From assembly GCA_030378105.1 (NCBI GenBank), contig JAUCGL010000026.1:1-39975 (forward strand): DNA of 39,975 nt, read 5' to 3'. Each line of letters opens with the position of its first letter. Within the stretch, counting starts at the first letter, position 1. This document shows, piece after piece, positions 15,772-26,056 of this stretch. A program made the position numbers and the translations under genes. This DNA comes from Candidatus Halobeggiatoa sp. HSG11 (lineage in GTDB: Bacteria; Pseudomonadota; Gammaproteobacteria; Beggiatoales; Beggiatoaceae). Below the pieces are notes generated by a model that ran no database searches, was not told the origin of the DNA, and saw only the letters and a program-made list of their open reading frames with translations.

Positions 15772-16740
15772 ATGAAAGAATTAATAGTACATCAAGTAGA
15801 TATTACACACTATCGTCTTGTAGAATTATCTAAATTGGCTGATCAAGCAAAACCATTCTATGATTGGGTTGAAAAAATAGCGAAAAAACAAACTGGTTCA
15901 CATAAATTATTAAGTGAAATATTATTACATTCATCAAAAGAAAATCTTTTTAATATAATAAGTTATTGTTATAATGAGACTGATGAAAATAAACCTTTGC
16001 TATTTGATGGAATAGGTAGAGTGTATTCTCATACAAAAGCATGTTTCTATTTTTTTGCATGGATAATAAGAGATGCTCCTCAACAAAGGCTTGCACCACT
16101 TATTTCTCGAATGCGAAAATTAGAAGATATTGAAAAAATAATTGCTGAAACTGATACACTTGTTGAATTGATATATGAATATAGAACTTATGTAAAGAGC
16201 TTTGAATGGTTAACTATAAGAGAAGTAATAATCGACCGATTGGAAGGTTCTAGACGAAGTATCAAAGGACATTATTTAGAAGCAAGTGTAAGAACAGCAT
16301 TAATAACATCATTTCAAAATTATTTCGCCATTTATGGAAACTACGGAAAATATAAAAAAGTAAAAATTGCAGATAAGCAAATCAAGATAGGTAATCATAC
16401 TATTGATATTTCAGCAGAACTTATACCAATGGATAAAAATCCAAGTAAAGTACTTTTGATTCCTATAAAAACTAGAGAAACTGAAGGTGGGGGACATGCA
16501 CATATATTTACTAGAGACATAATGGCAGCCATACATGATTTAAAAAAGGATTTAAACAAATATCATATGACAGCAGTAATTATTGCACAAAACTGGTCAG
16601 CAACGGAATTAGGAAATATTGACAACCAAATCGATTTAATTTTTCATTTTAATATGAGTCCAAATACATTCAATGGTTTTGACGAAGATTCTCAAGTTAA
16701 ACTGAATAAATATATAGAGAAAATTCTCAATAATGGATAA
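15772..16740 (+). CDS. Putative type II restriction endonuclease
   Basis: This 322-residue protein overlaps the following DNA methyltransferase by 8 nt, the arrangement expected of a restriction partner. The N-terminal half is helical. The C-terminal half has a plausible PD-(D/E)XK-like core: E170 in GHYLEASVRTAL, D212 in TIDISAEL, and K233 in LLIPIKTRETEGGGHAHIF. The 'KTRE..GGGHA..FTRD' stretch (233-249) is striking and probably lines the active site. The exact restriction family and recognition site cannot be read from sequence alone. It follows tkt-tail copy 2 by 33 bp. Confidence 0.7.
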   Translation: MKELIVHQVDITHYRLVELSKLADQAKPFYDWVEKIAKKQTGSHKLLSEILLHSSKENLFNIISYCYNETDENKPLLFDGIGRVYSHTKACFYFFAWIIRDAPQQRLAPLISRMRKLEDIEKIIAETDTLVELIYEYRTYVKSFEWLTIREVIIDRLEGSRRSIKGHYLEASVRTALITSFQNYFAIYGNYGKYKKVKIADKQIKIGNHTIDISAELIPMDKNPSKVLLIPIKTRETEGGGHAHIFTRDIMAAIHDLKKDLNKYHMTAVIIAQNWSATELGNIDNQIDLIFHFNMSPNTFNGFDEDSQVKLNKYIEKILNNG

Positions 16741-17629
16741 ATTATTAAATCAAGTTTTACTTGGAGATATACGTGAGATATATAACCAAATACCAGATCA
16801 ATTTGTTCAATCAATAATTACTAGCCCCCCATATTTTGGACACAGGAAATACTCTGATGTTGATGCGTATCAAAATGAAATTGGTAGAGAACAAACATTA
16901 GATGAATACATTAATAATCTTGTTTCCTGTTTCAAATTTATCAAACCAAAATTGAAAGACTCTGGATTACTTTGGCTTAATTTAGGAGATACTTATCGTA
17001 ATAAAGAATTACTTGGTATTCCTTGGCGTGTTGCTTTTGCTTTACAAGATACAGGTTGGATTTTACGAAGTGACATTATTTGGAAAAAAACGAATGCTAT
17101 GCCTTCTTCAGTAAAAAACAGACCAACAACAGATCATGAGTATATTTTTCTGTTCTCAAAAACAGCAAATTACTATTATGATGCTGATTCTATTCGAGAA
17201 CCACATGTTACTTTTACAGAAAAATCAAAAATGAAAGGTGGTAGAAACCATTTTGGCAAAAAAAATAGTACCCCAGAAAATGGAAAAAATGCTGGAAATC
17301 AAAATTTACATGATGGAAGATGGGATCAGGCATTTCATCCAAAAGGTAGAAACAAGCGAACAGTATGGGAGATTTCATTGGGTAAATTTAGAGATGTCCA
17401 TTTTGCCGTTTACCCTGAAAAATTAGTTGAAACCTGTTTACTTGCATCAACCAAAGCAAATGATTTTGTATTAGACCCATTTACCGGTTCTGGTACAACT
17501 GGTGTTGTTGCTAAAAAACATGATAGAAATTTCATAGGTATTGAACTCGTTAAAAAATATCAAGTAATGGCACAAAAAAGAATTGATGAGACTACCTTCC
17601 AAGAAACAATTTTTCTTACTCCTGTTTAA
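16733..17629 (+). CDS. Type II DNA methyltransferase (beta-class, N4-cytosine or N6-adenine)
   Basis: This 298-residue methyltransferase would protect the host from the preceding nuclease. Motif IV (TSPPYFG, residues 30-36) comes first and the S-adenosylmethionine-binding motif I (LDPFTGSGTTG, 247-257) comes late, which is the beta-class order. TSPPY is common in N4-cytosine enzymes, although SPPY also occurs in some N6-adenine enzymes. Other conserved pieces are LWLNLGDTY, WILRSDIIWKK and HEYIFLFSK. The start overlaps the restriction gene by 8 nt. Downstream lie palindromic elements and a terminator-like hairpin. Confidence 0.9.
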   Translation: MDKLLNQVLLGDIREIYNQIPDQFVQSIITSPPYFGHRKYSDVDAYQNEIGREQTLDEYINNLVSCFKFIKPKLKDSGLLWLNLGDTYRNKELLGIPWRVAFALQDTGWILRSDIIWKKTNAMPSSVKNRPTTDHEYIFLFSKTANYYYDADSIREPHVTFTEKSKMKGGRNHFGKKNSTPENGKNAGNQNLHDGRWDQAFHPKGRNKRTVWEISLGKFRDVHFAVYPEKLVETCLLASTKANDFVLDPFTGSGTTGVVAKKHDRNFIGIELVKKYQVMAQKRIDETTFQETIFLTPV

Positions 17630-17649
17630 CTTATTGAGAACTATTTTCA

Positions 17650-17760
17650 CTAGTGCCAAGGTTCTACCTTGGCACTCATTCCAAATGGCTTTGCCATTTA
17701 ATCACACAATCAGTGGCAGATCCACAAAAAACAAGTACCAAGGCAGAGCCTTGGCACTAG
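17650..17760. repeat. AGTGCCAAGG palindromic element, full copy
   Basis: This 111-bp element has perfect 8-bp outer ends (CTAGTGCC and GGCACTAG). The longer imperfect arms are AGTGCCAAGGTTCTACCTTG and the complement of CAAGGCAGAGCCTTGGCACT. Each arm can also fold on itself (CCAAGGTTCTACCTTGG). It is the most complete copy in the window. Confidence 0.85.
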
Positions 17761-17779
17761 TAAAAAATACATTCGTGTG

Positions 17780-17813
17780 AAACCTGCGAGGTTTTGGAAA
17801 CCTCGTAGGTTTT
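17780..17813 (+). terminator. Hairpin, possible terminator of the restriction-modification operon
   Basis: AAACCTGCGAGGTTT and AAACCTCGTAGGTTT form a strong stem with a short loop, followed by a T-rich stretch. The sequence resembles the hairpin of the 79-bp repeats flanking purH (AACCTACTAGGT), so it may be the same dispersed family. Confidence 0.6.
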
Positions 17814-17841
17814 AGGTGAAATTATTTATCTGAAAAAGTAT

Positions 17842-17895
17842 AGTGCCAAGGTTCTACCTTAAGCATTCACTCCAAATGGCTCTGCCATTTAATCA
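17842..17895. repeat. AGTGCCAAGG element, partial copy
   Basis: AGTGCCAAGGTTCTACCTTA with CATTCACTCCAAATGGCTCT and GCCATTTAATCACA matches the left part of the full element. The right arm is missing. Confidence 0.7.
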
Positions 17896-18135
17896 CAAAA
17901 GTCGTATCAAAGCCGCAAAAGTTATTTACCAATTCATAGAAACTTGGATTTTCTCCAAAACATATACTTTTTTTATTAAATTATTTTTAGTTTTTTAAGT
18001 ATTTAGCTTGATAAGAACAGAGTATCTACAGTATTATTTTAATAAGTATTAATTTTTAACTATTTCAAAACTACCAGTTTGATAACATCTTGTTTAAAAA
18101 GTTCCGCTCCAAATTAATAAAAAATAATCAAAACC

Positions 18136-21100
18136 ATGAAATCCAAAACCTGTATTTTAGTCAGCCATAATTTTCGTCAAGAAGTTGCCGTTCTTAATGA
18201 ATTAGAAGTTTTTTCAGCAGTAACTTTTATTATTTATCCAGCTCGTTGTGGTCATCCTCATATACAACTAGATGAATTAATAGAACTAATTGCTAATCCT
18301 GCTGATTATAACAGAATTCACATCATTGGAGGATGTTGTTTAGATAAATTGGAATCTACCTCTATTAAAAATTTCCAAGTGCATAGACTAGAGCATTGTT
18401 TTTCGGCTATAACTAGTAAAACTTTAATCAACAATTATTTACAACAAGGTGCATATTTAATCACTCCTGGTTGGTTGGCTAACTGGAAAATTCAAATTGA
18501 GGCATGGGGATTTGAACAAGATGCAGCTCAGGACTTTTTTCAAGAATTTTGTACTAAATTAGTATTTTTTGATACAGGAGTAGATGCTAATAGTTCTCAA
18601 TATTTACAACAAGCAGCAGACTATATTGATCGTCCTTATGAAACTGTACCAATAGGACTTGATTTTTTTCAGTTATTTTTAAGCAAAATTGTATTAGAAG
18701 ATCAACAACAACTAAATAATAAAGTAAAAAATCAGTTACAGGTAACAGAAAATGAACTAAATACTACTCAAAAACAAAATGCTGATTATTCAATGGCATT
18801 AGATTTAACTAGTCAGCTGAGTAAAACATTTACTGAATCTGAAATTATTAACCAAATAATTGATATATTTGCAATGTTGTTTGCTCCACAGGGATTATAT
18901 TTTTTATCCATAAGAGCTGAACAACCAGAAAAACTATACTCGTGGCCAATGCCAATTGATAATGATGAAATTTTACAAAATCAACTGCTTAATTTTAATG
19001 AAAAATATAGTTGGACTGAATCCAGAAATGGTTTTTTATTACGCTTTAAACATCAAAATGATATTGTAGGTGTTATGAAGCTAGATAAGATGGCCTTTCC
19101 TGAATACAGAGAACATTATTTAAATATGGCTACCTATATTGTTGATGTATGTGGTTTAGCCATTGGAAATGCTAGAACTTATCAAAAAATTAAACAGGCT
19201 GAAGCTACTTTAGCAACTCAAGTATTAGGAGCGTTTTATCATAGCGATAATACTAAAGACATGATTCATAATATTCTCAGCCTTATTAAACAGTTTTCTG
19301 GTTTTGAAGCTATCGGGATTCGTTTACAAGAAAATACCGATTTTCCCTATTATGACACGATTGGCTTTTCAGGTAATTTTTTGAAAACTGAGAAATATTT
19401 ATTTATACGTGATGAAAAAGGCAATTTAGTATTTGATGCAGAAAAAAATCCAATATTAAGTTATATGTGTGGCAAAATAACTTTTGAAGACAACTTGTCA
19501 TTTACTGAATATGGTAGCTTTGGAAGCAACGATATTAAACAATTGATTTCAGGTAATAATAAATACCAACATTTAAGAAACTGTTATGATGAAGGTTATC
19601 AATCAGTTTCTTTGATACCATTGCATTCTGAAAATGAATGTTTGGGTTTGCTACATTTAGCTGATAGTAGGAAGGATATGTTTTCGCCGGCAGTTATTTC
19701 ATTCTATGAAGTAATTGCTAGTAGCATTGCAACAGTTATCAAACGTAAGCAAGCTGAAAATGAAATTAGACAATTAAATACTGAATTAGAGCAACGAGTT
19801 AAACGGAGAACTGCTCAATTAGAAGTAGCCAATCAAGAATTGCAAGAAGCCAAAAAAATAGCTGAATTTGCCAGTCAAGCTAAAAGTGATTTTTTATCTA
19901 ACATGAGCCACGAGTTAAGAACACCTCTTAATGGTATTTTGGGTTATGCTCAAATTCTCAAACGTGATCAAAAGTTATCCGAGATGCAAGCAAATGGTCT
20001 TAATACTATCCATCAAAGTGGTAGCCATCTATTAACTCTCATTAATGACATACTAGACCTATCTAAAATTGAAGCTCGTAAATTAGATTTATATTCTACC
20101 ACTATTCATTTGTCTAGTTTTGTAGAAGGAATAACTGGCATGATGCGGATGCGAGCTCAACAGAAAGATATTCAGTTTCATTATGAAGCTGTTGGAGAAT
20201 TACCAGAAGGCATTGAAGCTGATGAAAAACGTTTAAGACAGGTATTAATTAATCTATTAGGCAATGCAGTCAAATTTACCGATAATGGCAGCGTAACTTT
20301 GTGCATATCTGTGATTGATAAAATAAATCAAACAGTTACTTTACGCTTTGAAGTTAAAGATAGTGGCGTGGGTATGACCACAGAACAGTTACAGAAAATA
20401 TTTTTGCCATTTGAACAGGTTGGTGATAATCAAAAACGAGCTGAAGGTACTGGTTTGGGTTTAGCTATTAGTAGACAATTAGTCTCATTAATGGATAATG
20501 AAATTCAGGTCATTAGTGAAGAAAACAACGGTAGTACATTTTGGTTTGAGTTAAATTTACCCATTGTTGATATTAAAGCAGAAAATATAAAAGAAACTTT
20601 ACATAAAATAACTGGTTATAAAGGTAAACAACGAACTGCGTTGATTGTTGATGACCGTTCAGAAAACCGCATAATATTACTCAATATGCTAGAATGGTTT
20701 GGTTTTAAAGTGATCGAAGCTTGTAATGGCAAAGAAGCTGTAGAACAAGCTAAAAAACTGCAACCAGACATTATTTTTATGGATTTAGTCATGCCAGTGA
20801 TGACTGGATTTGAAGCAGTGCAGATATTACGAACAATATCCGAGTTTAAAGATACTCCAATTGTTGCCAATTCAGCTAGTGTATTTGAAAGCGATCAAGA
20901 GAAAAGCCTCATAGCTGGTTTTAATATGTTTATTCCGAAACCAATTGAAGAAGATAAATTAGTTAAAATATTAGTCAATAGCCTAAAATTAGAATGGATA
21001 TATGATAAAATTGTGGGCGAAGTAGATGCAAGCAAAACTGCTGAAGAGGAAACAATTATTCCACCTCCATTAGCAGAATTAAAAAGCATATATCAATTAA

Positions 21101-21264
21101 CCTTAGCTGGTAAAATGCCAAAAATTCAAAAACAAGCAGTCTATCTTGAAGAATTGGACAAAAAATACATTCCTTTTGCTCGTAAATTACGAAATTTAGC
21201 CAAACAATTTGAAGACGAAGAAATTATGGCATTGATAGAACCTTATATGGAGAACAGTAAATGA
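18136..21264 (+). CDS. Hybrid histidine kinase with DUF1638-like sensor and two GAF domains
   Basis: This is a 1042-residue cytoplasmic kinase. Residues 1-200 resemble DUF1638: [10 protein letters not shown], then LEHCFSAIT, then [11 protein letters not shown] and LVFFDTG. Two GAF-like domains follow (about 215-365 and 370-545). A coiled coil (550-585) leads to the HisKA box [20 protein letters not shown] with the phospho-accepting H592. An HATPase domain follows (N box [13 protein letters not shown] box GTGLGLAI). A receiver domain has D883 in [14 protein letters not shown], and there is a helical C-terminal tail. There are no membrane segments. Its stop overlaps the start of the next response regulator/kinase (ATGA at 21261-21264), so the two are co-translated. 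The ligand is unknown. Confidence 0.9.
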   Translation: MKSKTCILVSHNFRQEVAVLNELEVFSAVTFIIYPARCGHPHIQLDELIELIANPADYNRIHIIGGCCLDKLESTSIKNFQVHRLEHCFSAITSKTLINNYLQQGAYLITPGWLANWKIQIEAWGFEQDAAQDFFQEFCTKLVFFDTGVDANSSQYLQQAADYIDRPYETVPIGLDFFQLFLSKIVLEDQQQLNNKVKNQLQVTENELNTTQKQNADYSMALDLTSQLSKTFTESEIINQIIDIFAMLFAPQGLYFLSIRAEQPEKLYSWPMPIDNDEILQNQLLNFNEKYSWTESRNGFLLRFKHQNDIVGVMKLDKMAFPEYREHYLNMATYIVDVCGLAIGNARTYQKIKQAEATLATQVLGAFYHSDNTKDMIHNILSLIKQFSGFEAIGIRLQENTDFPYYDTIGFSGNFLKTEKYLFIRDEKGNLVFDAEKNPILSYMCGKITFEDNLSFTEYGSFGSNDIKQLISGNNKYQHLRNCYDEGYQSVSLIPLHSENECLGLLHLADSRKDMFSPAVISFYEVIASSIATVIKRKQAENEIRQLNTELEQRVKRRTAQLEVANQELQEAKKIAEFASQAKSDFLSNMSHELRTPLNGILGYAQILKRDQKLSEMQANGLNTIHQSGSHLLTLINDILDLSKIEARKLDLYSTTIHLSSFVEGITGMMRMRAQQKDIQFHYEAVGELPEGIEADEKRLRQVLINLLGNAVKFTDNGSVTLCISVIDKINQTVTLRFEVKDSGVGMTTEQLQKIFLPFEQVGDNQKRAEGTGLGLAISRQLVSLMDNEIQVISEENNGSTFWFELNLPIVDIKAENIKETLHKITGYKGKQRTALIVDDRSENRIILLNMLEWFGFKVIEACNGKEAVEQAKKLQPDIIFMDLVMPVMTGFEAVQILRTISEFKDTPIVANSASVFESDQEKSLIAGFNMFIPKPIEEDKLVKILVNSLKLEWIYDKIVGEVDASKTAEEETIIPPPLAELKSIYQLTLAGKMPKIQKQAVYLEELDKKYIPFARKLRNLAKQFEDEEIMALIEPYMENSK

Positions 21265-22475
21265 ATTTACCAGATAATTCTTTGAAATTTCAAGACTATA
21301 CTATTTTAATTATTGACGATAATCCAACTAATTTAAACGTGTTAGTTGATTATTTGGAAGAATATGGTTTTGAAATCATGATTGCTAAAAGTGGCGAAAT
21401 GGGTCTTAAAAGAGTTAAAGTAACTAAACCGAATATTATTCTTTTGGATGTTATGATGCCGGGTATAGATGGTTTTGAAACCTGTCGGCAATTGAAAGCA
21501 GATGAAAATACTAAAGATATTCCGATTATTTTTATGACAGCTTTAGATAGTGTTGAAGATAAAGTAACTGGTTTTGAACTGGGGGCAGTTGATTATGTTA
21601 CTAAACCAATAGAACAGAAAGAAGTGCTGGCACGTATTAATACACATCTAAATATTCAGGATTTAACCTATAAATTAAACCATAAAATAGAAGAATTAAC
21701 TCTAACTCGTAAGGAACTAGTACAAAGTGAAAAAATGGCTTCACTGGGACGCTTAGTAGCTGGTTTTGCTCATGAGCTAAATACTCCACTCGGAGTGGCT
21801 ATTGGTAGTGCCTCTACATTACAAATAGAAACTAAAAGAATAAATGAGATAATGGAACAAGAGGAAGTAGATGTAGATGAATTGTTATCATCATTAGATA
21901 GTGTTGATAAAAGCTCCAATTTGGCTTTGTCTAATTTAGAACGAGCCGCCAATTTAGTTACTAGTTTTAAACGTACAGCAATAGATCAAACTTCCGATGA
22001 ATTTATATCATTTAAAGTTAAGGAATTAGTTGATAATATTATTAATTTATTACATAATCACTTTAAAACAACAGCTATTGAAATTTTAGTAGATTGTTCT
22101 AAGGAATTAATAATAACCAGTATACCCGGAGCATTGGAGCAAATCATAACTAATTTATTAATGAATAGTTTAATTCATGGTTTTAATGAAGGACTGGATT
22201 CAGGAACTATTAGTATTAATATTAAACTTGTGGGAGAAATTTTACATTTAGAATATTCTGATACTGGGAAAGGCATTGCTCAAGAAAATCTGGAAAAAAT
22301 TTTTGAACCTTTTTTTACTACCAATCGTGCCAATGGTGGTAGTGGATTAGGCATGTATATTTGTTATAACTTAATTACTAACCAGTTAAAAGGTGACATA
22401 AATTGTGAAAGTACTTCTGGCAAAGGTTCAATATTTAAAATAGATTTTCCAACCATATTAAAGAATGAAATTTAA
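21261..22475 (+). CDS. Response regulator-histidine kinase fusion (REC-HisKA-HATPase)
   Basis: The 404-residue protein begins with a receiver domain ([13 protein letters not shown]; phospho-acceptor D63 in [17 protein letters not shown] near residue 115). A coiled coil follows, then a kinase of the HELNTPLG subtype with H171 in [17 protein letters not shown], and an HATPase domain ([41 protein letters not shown]). It probably receives phosphate from the kinase encoded just upstream and either relays it or is controlled by it. It overlaps that gene by 4 nt. No DNA-binding or enzymatic output domain is fused. Confidence 0.92.
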   Translation: MNLPDNSLKFQDYTILIIDDNPTNLNVLVDYLEEYGFEIMIAKSGEMGLKRVKVTKPNIILLDVMMPGIDGFETCRQLKADENTKDIPIIFMTALDSVEDKVTGFELGAVDYVTKPIEQKEVLARINTHLNIQDLTYKLNHKIEELTLTRKELVQSEKMASLGRLVAGFAHELNTPLGVAIGSASTLQIETKRINEIMEQEEVDVDELLSSLDSVDKSSNLALSNLERAANLVTSFKRTAIDQTSDEFISFKVKELVDNIINLLHNHFKTTAIEILVDCSKELIITSIPGALEQIITNLLMNSLIHGFNEGLDSGTISINIKLVGEILHLEYSDTGKGIAQENLEKIFEPFFTTNRANGGSGLGMYICYNLITNQLKGDINCESTSGKGSIFKIDFPTILKNEI

Positions 22476-22588
22476 ATAACTTAACTCACCTCTACCTTTC
22501 TCCTTCTTTAACGGTGAAAGAACTTCCCTCATTGATTACGGAGGGGCAGGGATACCGGATACTACCATTAAATTAAGGATTTGATTTT

Positions 22589-22655
22589 GGGTAACCACAA
22601 GGGATTACCCCTACAAATCATCATTTAACGTAGAGGCAATCCTTTATGGTTGCCC
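22589..22655. repeat. Inverted-repeat element between kinase genes
   Basis: GGGTAACCACAAGGGATTAC followed by CCCTAC pairs with GTAGAGGCAATCCTTTATGG followed by TTGCCC across a 15-nt loop. This makes a 26-bp imperfect stem. It is MITE-like or REP-like and non-coding. It lies in the 270-bp spacer before the third kinase and could attenuate read-through. Confidence 0.75.
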
Positions 22656-22745
22656 TTAACGCAAATGGCAGTGAGGAACCGGGAAGTTATGAATAACTAT
22701 AATTCAAATTATTATGTTACTTAAAGTTACAATATAAATCAGCCA

Positions 22746-25286
22746 ATGAAATTTGTAAAAAAACAAAAGGATGGTAGTACAGCTACAATAAAAGCAGCTA
22801 AGAAACAAACTAAGGTTGAATTGCCGCCTTGGAAGGTGCTTATTGTCGATGATGAAATAGATATTCATACCATGACAAAGTTAGGTTTAAAAAGTTTTCA
22901 ATTTGCTGGCCGTTCTTTACAAATATTACAAGCTATGTCCGGTTCTGAAGCACGGAAAATATTGCGAAATGAACCTGATATTGCAATAGCTTTGATTGAT
23001 GTAGTTATGGAAACTGATGATGCTGGTTTGCTATTAATTGATTTTATTCGGAATAAACTTAAATATTCTCTAATCAGGCTCATAATTCGCACAGGTCAAC
23101 CGGGGATGGCTCCAGAAAGACAAGTAATTGACCGTTATGACATTGATGATTATAAAAGTAAAACTGAACTTAGGGCAGAAAAACTTTATACTACCATCCG
23201 GGTTGCATTAAAATCTTATCGAGATTTAGTAACATTGGATTCTAATCGCAAAGCTTTGAGTAATATTTTACAGGCAGTTCCAAAATTACATCATGTTCAA
23301 TCCTTAAACCAATTCTTTAATGGCATACTTAGCCAACTAATTAATTTATGTAATCTGGGTGAAAATAGCTTACTTTCTACAGTTAACAGTGGTCTGGTAA
23401 TGACTGCTGATGACGATAAAGTAATAGTTCAATCAGGTACTGGTCGTTTTGCTCCAATTAATGAGAAATCAAATGAACTAAATGAACCAGAAGAAATTGA
23501 AAAAGTTAGGCAAATTTGTTTAAGAAAAATTTTAGGCAAAAATACTCAACAAACTCTACCACCAGAAACTCTATTAATTCCATTAGAAATCAATGATAAA
23601 CCAATAGGTTTTGTATATTTAGAAAATGCTCGACATCTAAGTCAGGCAGATTTGAATTTAATTCATATTATGACTCATCAATGTGCTAGTGCGTTGGAAA
23701 ATCTACAACTATACTTTGATCTCAAAGAAGCGAATACAAAAACTTTACAGATGTTAAAGGTAACTGAACAAGCCCGTAAAGATGCAGATTGTGCTAATGA
23801 AGCTAAAAGTCAATTTTTAGCCAATATGAGTCATGAACTACGTACTCCACTTAATGCTATTCTTGGTTATAGTGAATTATTACAAGAAATGGCTGAAGAC
23901 TCAAATTTACCTGCGTATGCTGCGGATTCACAAAAAATTCAATCTGCTGGTAAACATTTATTGGGATTAATCAATGATGTGTTGGATTTATCTAAAATTG
24001 AGGCTGGTAAAGTTGAACTATTTTTAGAGACCACAGAATTGAATAGTATGCTTAATGAGGTTATTTTAACTGTCAAACCATTAGTCGAAAAAAGACGTAA
24101 TGTTTTAAGTATTATGTTTGATAATAATTTGGGCGAGATGCATACTGATGTAGTCAAATTGCGACAAATGCTATTAAATTTAATAGGTAATGCAACTAAA
24201 TTCACTGAACATGGTTATATTAACTTAGAAGTTAAACGTGATGGTGAATGGATGAATTTTTGCGTGAATGATAATGGCGTTGGAATGACACCAGAACAAC
24301 AAAAAAAGTTATTTGAACCATTTACTCAAGGTGATTCTTCAATAACTCGTCGTTATGGAGGTACTGGTTTAGGTCTTACTATAACTCAAAAATTTGCTAA
24401 AATGCTTGGTGGTATGCTTTGGGTTGAAAGTGAATTTGGACATGGAAGCACTTTTGTACTTTCTTTACCAGTTAAATCTAAAATTTCTATAGATATTCAG
24501 CCAAATAATGAAACAAAAACAACCGAAGGTGTTATTTTAATTATTGACGATGATGTTATTATTTGTCGGCTATTACAAGAAGATTTAAATCTATTAGGTT
24601 ATGCTGTTGCGATTGCTACTAATGGTAAACAAGGCATTGAACTAATTCATAAACTCCAACCAGATGCTATAGTGCTTGATGTTAATATGTCAGAACTTAA
24701 TGGTTGGCAAGTCCTATCAATGCTCAAAAACGATTCAATGTTGGCTAGAATTCCAGTTATTATGATGTCCATGGATATAAATAAACAAAAATGCTATTCT
24801 ATGGGTGCAACGGATTGTTTTGATAAAACAATGTTGCATAGTAAATTACCATTTTTGTTAAAAAAACATCATATTGGCGAACATTGCAATGATATTGTGA
24901 TGGTTTTTGCTAATGAAATAGAACAATGTGAAATGTTAACTATGCTGCTGGAAGATAAGGGGTTACAAGTTTTACCAGCTAAAAATAAACATACTGTTGC
25001 AACATATCTTGAGCGTAAAACTCCGGTATTAATTTTATTAGATTTAACAACCTATCTCATTAAGGAATTTTTTGGATTTTTACAAGATAATGAACAGTGG
25101 CGTGATATTCCGACTGTTGTACTTATTTCGACTGAATTATCTATAGAAGAGCAAGTATACTTAAATCAACATACAAAAATTATCTTACAAAAAAACAGTT
25201 GTCCAATAGAAGAATTAATTTTACAGATTTATCAAATAGCAAATAATATCAATGTGACTGGTATGGAAAATCCTGAATTAACCTGA
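22746..25286 (+). CDS. Hybrid histidine kinase with REC-DUF3369 front end and C-terminal receivers
   Basis: This is an 846-residue soluble kinase. After a Lys-rich start comes a receiver ([12 protein letters not shown]85 in [13 protein letters not shown]). The DUF3369 signature follows ([20 protein letters not shown], then [19 protein letters not shown]) with a GAF-like region to about residue 320. The HisKA box is [20 protein letters not shown] with H363. The HATPase domain has [12 protein letters not shown] and [10 protein letters not shown] second receiver has D645 in [14 protein letters not shown] third, degenerate receiver (about 720-835) keeps an Asp (D766) and a C-terminal Lys but has lost the usual DD acidic pair (VFANEIE). 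It follows the other two signalling genes by 270 bp and may have its own promoter. Confidence 0.9.
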   Translation: MKFVKKQKDGSTATIKAAKKQTKVELPPWKVLIVDDEIDIHTMTKLGLKSFQFAGRSLQILQAMSGSEARKILRNEPDIAIALIDVVMETDDAGLLLIDFIRNKLKYSLIRLIIRTGQPGMAPERQVIDRYDIDDYKSKTELRAEKLYTTIRVALKSYRDLVTLDSNRKALSNILQAVPKLHHVQSLNQFFNGILSQLINLCNLGENSLLSTVNSGLVMTADDDKVIVQSGTGRFAPINEKSNELNEPEEIEKVRQICLRKILGKNTQQTLPPETLLIPLEINDKPIGFVYLENARHLSQADLNLIHIMTHQCASALENLQLYFDLKEANTKTLQMLKVTEQARKDADCANEAKSQFLANMSHELRTPLNAILGYSELLQEMAEDSNLPAYAADSQKIQSAGKHLLGLINDVLDLSKIEAGKVELFLETTELNSMLNEVILTVKPLVEKRRNVLSIMFDNNLGEMHTDVVKLRQMLLNLIGNATKFTEHGYINLEVKRDGEWMNFCVNDNGVGMTPEQQKKLFEPFTQGDSSITRRYGGTGLGLTITQKFAKMLGGMLWVESEFGHGSTFVLSLPVKSKISIDIQPNNETKTTEGVILIIDDDVIICRLLQEDLNLLGYAVAIATNGKQGIELIHKLQPDAIVLDVNMSELNGWQVLSMLKNDSMLARIPVIMMSMDINKQKCYSMGATDCFDKTMLHSKLPFLLKKHHIGEHCNDIVMVFANEIEQCEMLTMLLEDKGLQVLPAKNKHTVATYLERKTPVLILLDLTTYLIKEFFGFLQDNEQWRDIPTVVLISTELSIEEQVYLNQHTKIILQKNSCPIEELILQIYQIANNINVTGMENPELT

Positions 25287-25420
25287 ATGTCCCGGAACGT
25301 CCATATTCCATGAACTAATCAATTTTTCAGCGAAACTTATTTGTTGTTTTTTGTTATTTCTAACAATACCGAAGTATCGGCCCATAATGATGGCATTGTT
25401 CATTCTTTAAATGTTATAAA

Positions 25421-25660
25421 ACTTACGCATTGACAAAAGCTAAAAAATATTAATTTTTTTGTAAATTATATAGTTATAGCTTAATTATTGTTCCCAAACT
25501 CCCATTCTCATCGTTATACATTAAGTCAAAAGTATCGAATGTAGAGTGGATAAGCAAAGCGTCATCCATCTGTTATATGTGGTTTGGTGTATGACGCTAC
25601 CGCTTATACACCCTACAATAAAATCAAGTACTTAAATGTTTGTCTTGTCAATGCGTAAGT
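25421..25660. mobile_element. MITE with ACTTACGCATTGACAA terminal repeats, copy A
   Basis: Perfect 16-bp terminal inverted repeats (ACTTACGCATTGACAA at 25421-25436 and TTGTCAATGCGTAAGT at 25645-25660) enclose 208 bp with no ORF. Inside, 25541-25616 is a palindrome of two opposed GTAG-type hairpin units. A second family member with the same ends but a different interior is at 34285-34547. It would need a transposase supplied from elsewhere. Confidence 0.85.
25541..25616. repeat. Palindrome nested inside MITE copy A
   Basis: GTAGAGTGGATAAGC...GCGTCATCCAT faces GGTGTATGACGC...GCTTATACACCCTAC, so two related units lie head to head. A single unit of the same kind is at 13788-13818. Confidence 0.7.
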
Positions 25661-26002
25661 CCTATGTTAGTATAAAATTCTAATCATTTTCTGTAACAAA
25701 TTTCATAGAATTGTTGACAAGGATGTATAGCATTTCCCGATTAAATAGATTGCAGTAATACAAATAGGTTATCTATAAAACCATTTTTTGAGCTTAACAG
25801 CTTATGCTTTTAATTCACAGTCAAGTTAAATATAACTAAAAAGGTAATTACTCACTTCTCCGCCCGAAATTAAGAAAAAACAGATTTTATTGGTAAAGTG
25901 CTTTTTTACTCTAAAATTATATAGTTATAACAATAATCGCAATAACTAACTGATTTTCAAAGTATTTTTCTAAAACTTTAATAAATCAATAAATTAAAAA
26001 AC

Positions 26003-26017
26003 TGGCATGATTTATGC
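26003..26017 (+). promoter_or_regulatory. Sigma-54-like promoter motif, distal copy
   Basis: TGGCATGATTTATGC has GG and GC separated by exactly 10 nt, as in the -24/-12 consensus. The preceding 20 bp (AATAAATCAATAAATTAAAA) are nearly the same as those before the proximal motif at 26226, so the promoter region seems duplicated. It is about 300 bp upstream of the pilin start. Confidence 0.55.
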
Positions 26018-26056
26018 GTTTGCTTTATTTGTTTAAAATCATAAGATTGCCCGACC

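Larger units (their letters stand above)
17630..18135. other. Repeat-rich gap after the restriction-modification pair
   Basis: This 506-bp gap contains one full and one partial AGTGCCAAGG palindromic element, a strong AACCTGCGAGG hairpin between them, and an A/T-rich leader for the kinase operon. No supported ORF is visible. Two short open frames (63-65 codons) fall across the repeats and are ignored. Confidence 0.6.

Noticed and set aside
13788-17895. Possible CRISPR array because of several similar short repeats
   Set aside because: The repeats are irregularly spaced, self-complementary and of different lengths, with genes rather than spacers between them.
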